Shown here piece after piece: positions 58,600-64,000 of a stretch of DNA of 64,000 bases (positions within the stretch are counted from its first letter, which is position 1; each line of letters opens with the position of its first letter). Origin of the DNA: Talinum fruticosum (Eukaryota > Streptophyta > Magnoliopsida > Caryophyllales > Talinaceae); contig JAITYX010000041.1 in assembly GCA_021018815.1 (NCBI GenBank), forward strand, positions 2,046,001 to 2,110,000, read 5' to 3'. The notes below the pieces were generated by a model. It ran no database searches. It saw nothing but the letters and a program-made list of their open reading frames with translations, and had not been told where the DNA came from. The position numbers and the translations under genes were made by a program.

Positions 58600-59800
58600 A
58601 TAAATACGTACGTACGCATAAATAATATGACATGAGCCTAAGATCCTTCTACAAGGATAGATGGTCCTAAACTTATTCAAGAATAATATGACCCTAGACT
58701 GTGTAGCAAAATCTTATCATACATTTGACAAAATTCGGTAGCATTTCTCCTTAGTCCTTCAAGTACAACATATGAAAATGAAGTGGTTAATGTATATATC
58801 CTTACTTAATTGTATGGTAACATAAGTAAAGATATACACATCAAACCCATCATAATCATAATTGCACCCGAAGAACGAGGGGGAAAGGAGTACCGTGATA
58901 TCTTGTCAAATGTATGATAAAGATTATAATAGCCACACAACCTATTATCATATTATTCTCAAACTATCCAATACGGATAATTAAAAAGCCTATACATACC
59001 AAGCTAATATCCTAAGCGCTATACGCATATTTATGCATGTACCGCGACCTAGGATTACTTGATATGTACAGATTTTTGAACGGGTTCTTTAAGCTTATGA
59101 AATGCATATGATAATTTAATGAAACATGTCGTTAATTGAATTATATGACAAACAAAAAAGTATGTATATATAATATATGGTTTCTTTTTTGTTTCCAATT
59201 TTGATGTATTATACATTTATTCCCCTATAATTAAATCCTAAACTCCTAAATCTATGTCTCAAAATCTCAATCATTTCACAAACTTCCAACTTAATAAACT
59301 AAAACAAATGTTACTCACAATCTCAATACTCAACATTTCCATAAAGATTCAACATTTCAACAATTTCAAACATTACCCACATTTTCAACATTCACATAAT
59401 TACCCCAAATACATTCAACATTTAGATATATAAATCTTGTGAATAACTTAAAGCGAAAATAAGAAAGGATAAAGATTCATACCATAAGAACGAGGAAAAC
59501 AACGGTGAGAGTGAGCAAGAGGATTAACGGTGAAACACACAAAGCCATCAACGCAAGAGAAGACAGCTACAGGAAAGAGGAGAGACGAGAGGATATAGTG
59601 AGCGAAACGAAATATTGAACAACAAGAGAGGAACAACAACGATGATAAATTACCAACAAGGATTAATCCGAATAGATCTAGATTTGAGTAGTAGTGGACG
59701 AAAGTAAACTGTGGAGAGCGATAAAGCCGAGAATAAATAGCGAGATGAAATGGGCGTTAAAATAACAGGTATGTTCATGGATTTTTATATTTATATCTGG
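58600..59800. other. CACTA 5' non-coding region
   Basis: AT-rich, with no domain recognised. A 63-codon minus-strand frame at 59639-59448 is not conserved to my knowledge. It probably held the promoter, leader and first intron of the transposase. Confidence 0.45.
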
Positions 59801-59952
59801 AAGACATTTGACAACGGTTTATCCGTAAGAACCGTCGTCAAATGTCTTACACAATGATGGTTACAAAAATACCACCAGTCCATTTTTCATGACGGTTTGT
59901 CCTTTCAACTGTTGTTAAAGGCCCGTCGTTAAAAGTGGTTTACGTAATAGTA

Positions 59953-60310
59953 TTACCGAGTTATTAATATTATTGTTGAAGAACTTGACTTGGATTCGCT
60001 TACATCAATTGAAAACACCAACAAGGATTGTTAGGGCATATCATATATGGATGTTAGGGCTAGGCATATCTTCTTCTAAAATAAAAAATGACAGTTTTGC
60101 CTCTGTTTTTGTGCCCTTTTGTTTTGCGGCTAGCTTGTATGTTTATTTTCCTTTGTTTTTGGAGCTAGCTTGTATGCTCACTTTCCTTTGTTTTTCAGCT
60201 AGCTATACGCTTATTTTTTACCAACTTCGATTCTTAGCTTGCTTGATTCTCTTCCTTAGTCGGGGCTTGCAAAGTTTAGATTTTTTGTTGTTGATTTGTA
60301 GAGTAATTAG
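59953..60310. other. Intergenic DNA between CACTA and hAT elements
   Basis: T-rich; words of the type GCTAGCTTGTATG and CTTTCCTTTGTTTTT repeat three times at 60120-60210. No gene recognised. Confidence 0.4.
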
Positions 60311-61453
60311 TAGGGGTGTGCACGTTTGGAGGGTACCCTAGAACCTGACCGAAACTTTCAAATGAGTAAGGTTCTAGAATTGGAACCGTTTGACATGTTT
60401 CGGTAACGTTCCTAAAATTTAGGAACCGAGTCAAACAGGTTACGGTTCCGATTCCGATTCCAATTATCAAACCACGAAATCGAAACTAGAACCGTTAAGA
60501 TAGGTTCAAGTTCCGGAATTGTGGGTACCTGGACCTAGTGTAGAGCAGGAATGGGCACTCAATCCTTTTGGGTGGACCCGTATCGAACCCGGTTACAACC
60601 AGGTCCTAAAATTTGGACCCAGTCCCGAACCCTGTTAAAACCGGGTCCTAAAATTTGGACCTAGTCCTCGAACCCAGTACCCGTTTGGTTTTAACTTTTT
60701 GCTTCTTAATTTTTTTGGCCAATAATTAATAATTATTAAGTATTTTTAATGCACTCAATCTAATAATACGAAGCATGTAACCCTATGATTGGGACTACTA
60801 CAAAAAGTCTCAAATCCAACATCAACAATCAAATAAAAAGTCTCAAATCCACATGTAACACAAATACTAAATTGTAATTTTGTACTTTAAAACATCATGG
60901 AAAAAACATAAAGAGGAAGTCTTGAAACCAATATTAACAAAAAGAGAAACTCACAAATCCGAAGAGGGAAAAAATATAAACTAGCTATACGGGTCATGGG
61001 TCCAAATTTTCACTACCTAGCCCCGGACTTGACCCGGTTTCAAACCTAGTTTGACTTGGTTCGGGTCTGGAATCGGCTACCTGGTTCCACTCGCTCAAGC
61101 CTACCCGAACCGTTAACAATGTTCTAAATTTTTCAACCTTTTCGGTTTTCAATTTTTAATATAAGATCCAAGTGATTTTCACTTTTCAATTTTTAATATA
61201 AGGCCCAACTTACAATTTATTAAATAATGCTAAGTAATACTTGTAAGCACCCCCACTTGTTTAATAATGGTATAGATAGGGCACCTTAGAACCGAACCTG
61301 GACCTTACGGTTCAGGTTCGAGTTCCTGAAATTCAGAACCGGTCAAACAGATTTCAGTTCAAGTTCTTAAAATTTAGGAATCGGTTAAACATGTTCAAGT
61401 TCATATTTAGGTTCCCAAGTTTGGGACAGGGTACTCGAAATCGCTCACCCCTA
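60311..61453. mobile_element. hAT-like element with repeated GGAACCG-type arms
   Basis: Ends TAGGGGTGTGCACG and CGCTCACCCCTA; flanks GTAATTAG and ATAGTTAG match at six of eight positions. The arms have many copies of GGTTCTAGAATTGGAACC-like words. A second set of related GGACCCGGTT words in the middle (about 60550-61110) suggests another element of the same kind inserted into it. No transposase is present. Confidence 0.7.
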
Positions 61454-64000
61454 ATAGTTAGACTTGATAAAAGGTTCTTTGGTTTAATTTTGGATTAGAT
61501 TATTTTTGGATTAATAAAATTTATTTAAATTTCAGTTTTAATTAAGTCATTTATATTCAAGTTGATTTTGAGTATATTAATACTTTGTTCAATAAGCTTG
61601 TTTAACGAAGGAAAATAAGTTTGGCTAAAAAGGTTTTAGTTGAAGTTCCTTGGTTAGAATGAATTTGGCTTTTAGATATGCTTTTGAATTAGATGCTAAT
61701 AATCTCACCTTTGATACAATTTGTTTTTTTATGCACTTTCACCTAGTTAAGAAAACCTTAATTGAAAAGGTTAATACATTTTTTAGTGGTATTTTAGATC
61801 CATCTAATAAGTTTGACTATACATTAGTGTGTCATTACTTTTTAAGTACCAAATTTGAAATATAGCAAAACTTTTAATTTAAATTAAATAGTATATCAAC
61901 CATTTGTAGTGTGTGAAGGACAAGAAAACTACAATAATTGATGAGGATTAACGAAATCGTTTTCTTTGAAAACCCTATTTTAAAACTTTCTATTCCTAAA
62001 TGATAATTTGACTAGAAAATCAATTATATTAAACTTATAAATTTATTTATTTACATGGCCAATATCCATTTCTCAAGGCTTCTTTAGTCTTCTTCACACT
62101 TAGATAAGTACATCACTATTTAAACAAATAGAAATAAATTTCTCACTTTTGTTTTAAAGTAAAACATATGATCATTTTTTTATTAGAAAAAAATGTAACT
62201 AAACCTTTGTACCATTTAATTATATAACAAAAAAAAAATTTACAACAAGTATACCATCTATTTTTTTAATGTGCAGAGCTCACCCATGCCTCGTATGGGC
62301 TCTCTCACATAGTTATTTTTTGAAAAGGGGCAACATGATGTTGGATTTTCATAATTCAAAATGATATTTGTCTTGGTACAAAACATATCATAGATAGCTT
62401 CAAAATTACATTATTATATGTTAAATTAAAAAAGTATAAAGTTATCTTTTCATGCATAATTTTTCACAAATCATCTTGTCCTTAAGTAAGCATCAGACTC
62501 AATATGAACTAATGATAAGGGAAGAATGCATTCAATATTAAACCTCCTTAGGATAAGCAATGTGTAGCAGCTGAATAAAGTAAGCAAACATCCAATGAAA
62601 GCTCCAATGAGCGCATAAGAACATTCAAAATTAGAATGAAGGTGAAAGTTATCGGAGACTATAAATAAAAGCTTTATGCAAATCACCATCACCCCCAAGT
62701 AATCGCTAAGCATGTCACATTGGCACGTGGAGATAAGCAGCTAGTAGAAGCTATAATACCTCACTTTCGGGAATTGTGGGCCTTCAATAACGGCGTCGAA
62801 AACTTGATAGGCCCTCAAACGCAGGGTATAACATTGTAGCACATTAAGGTCATCTCTATAAGGGCAAAATCAAGTTATTGGGTTATGTTCCTTGTAAATT
62901 TTCTAAGCAATTTAAAGACTTATAATTTTATAAAATTAAAACAAGAACAAACTAGTCTAAACTAAAAAGAGATAAATATATAGGAATAAACTTCACTAAA
63001 GGTGTGTTTGATTGAAGGGAAAATGATTTCCTAAAAAATATTTTCCAAGGAAAATATTTTTGAACTCATATATTGCCATTGTTTGTAGGAAGGAAAAAGT
63101 TTCCAACTCATATTTTGCATTGTTTTAATTGTAATCTATGTGGTGATAAATGTCAACAAATGAAAGAATTTTGACATCAAACTTTAGAGTTGAGTTTTTT
63201 TTTAATGTTCCCTATCAAATGATAAAGTTTCTATTCAAACCGTTGAAGACACTCGTATCCAAAAAAAAAAAAAACAAATCATGGTGTAGGAGCCACGAAA
63301 CCGTCCCCATAGGAAGAAGATCGAGTTTCTCCACAAATGTTGACTTCATGCAAGGTGTGCTTATCAAGCGAATGATAAAAGAGATTTTTAAAAAGGGATT
63401 GATTTAAGATTTTAGGAAATTATTTTATTTTCAAAGTCAATTTGAGAAGTCTCGGGATACTTCATTAGGCGTAAAGGAAAAAACAATAATACTTCGCAAA
63501 ACTCAATCGGGCCAGGAAAGTCAAAATAACTTGGGCCAGGAGCTAAGCCCACTCAAGCATCTTGGGGATGGTCCCGACCTCACTGGACCTACTCGTCCGA
63601 TGTTGGCCATTCGATCGGGACTGCCGAGGCGATCCTGGTTAGATGGATTGGACCGTCAATTATTTCATCATTTTTTACCAGTTTCGGTTTAAGAAAATCG
63701 AGATGCAATTAAGAGTTAAAAAGATTGAAAAGGGTGTCGCTAGTCATTTTTGAAAATAAAAAACTAACAAAAATGAAAAAGAAAGCACTTTTCTAAATTC
63801 GGTATAAAGATTCAAAATCAAAAAGGTTTTAAAGAGGACTTCACCGGTATTAAACCAATGGTATTTGATGTTTGGGGGCGAAGTATGAAGCAAATAGGGA
63901 CACTCTTCATTCCACCCGTCAAATAGACAACCTTTATTAATTGAAAAGGTGAGTTTAAATCGAATTAATAAAGTCAAGCAAACAACATACAAAAGGTAGA
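61454..64000. other. AT-rich intergenic DNA
   Basis: No gene, RNA or LTR recognised. At 63001 a GGTGTGTTTGATTGAAGGGA sequence followed by a perfect 13-base hairpin (63034-63061) looks like the start of a MITE, but I found no matching second end. The short frames at 61650-61865, 62471-62713 and 63744-63992 have no recognisable features. Confidence 0.45.

Larger units (their letters stand above)
53809..59952 (-). mobile_element. CACTA (En/Spm) element with a broken TNP2 transposase
   Basis: Ends CACAACTACAGGAATCACTT on the left and, from the right, TACTATTACGTAAACCACTT. Both are followed inward by related sequence (CTTTTAA-TACAG/CTTTTAACGACGG), and TTA duplications sit at 53806-53808 and 59953-59955. 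Both CACTA ends are mutated. Subterminal regions contain many inverted copies of a GACGATGGTTCTAATGTAAG-like word (53900-54150 and 59810-59940). The TNP2-type transposase is on the minus strand from about 58560 to 54730, in several frames, and is split by a hAT element. Confidence 0.92.

Overview
The window is nuclear DNA of a flowering plant, probably a species with a large, repeat-rich genome. It is AT-rich and carries one spliced plant gene with a 30 kb footprint. Almost everything else is transposable elements of plant families: Ty3/gypsy, solo LTRs, MULE, CACTA, hAT, MITE, SINE and a LINE tail. Nothing in it is prokaryotic, viral or organellar. The species cannot be named from this sequence.

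The single host gene lies on the minus strand (45193 down to 14732). It encodes a SAM-dependent methyltransferase-like protein of the METTL25/RRNAD1 family in 12 exons. Every junction is GT-AG and every phase fits, except that exon 4 has lost one base in an A-run. With the strong donor this gives an early stop; a second GT four bases downstream would restore the frame. Intron 8 is 11.8 kb long and holds a retrotransposon nested in another. Other introns hold a hAT element, a SINE, a LINE tail and an LTR fragment. A tiny poly(A) retroinsertion sits just after the stop codon.

Layout. 1-6009: intergenic DNA with a solo LTR (383-1829), an (AT)n tract and a SINE. 6010-12048: a gypsy element with gag and a protease remnant but no reverse transcriptase; its 3' LTR carries a hAT element (10995-11756). 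12049-14650: unassigned DNA downstream of the gene. 14732-45193: the methyltransferase-like gene. 45364-52752: a decayed Mutator-like element that begins 170 bp upstream of the start codon. It has ~220 bp TIRs, a broken MuDR transposase, a convergent GRF zinc-finger gene, a nested MITE and a second solo LTR of the first family. 53809-59952: a CACTA element with a broken TNP2 transposase split by a hAT element. 60311-61453: another hAT-like element. 61454-64000: AT-rich DNA with nothing recognisable.

The elements do not form a pathway. Their interest is mechanical: clear target-site duplications let the order of insertion be read, and several hAT elements carry unrelated internal DNA that may have been captured. 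I found no undescribed multi-gene system here. The best candidates for a second look are the exon 4 deletion with its tandem donor, the promoter-proximal MULE, the hAT element carrying a promoter-like leader, the GAG-only retrotransposon with a degenerate minisatellite, and the 16-base retroinsertion.
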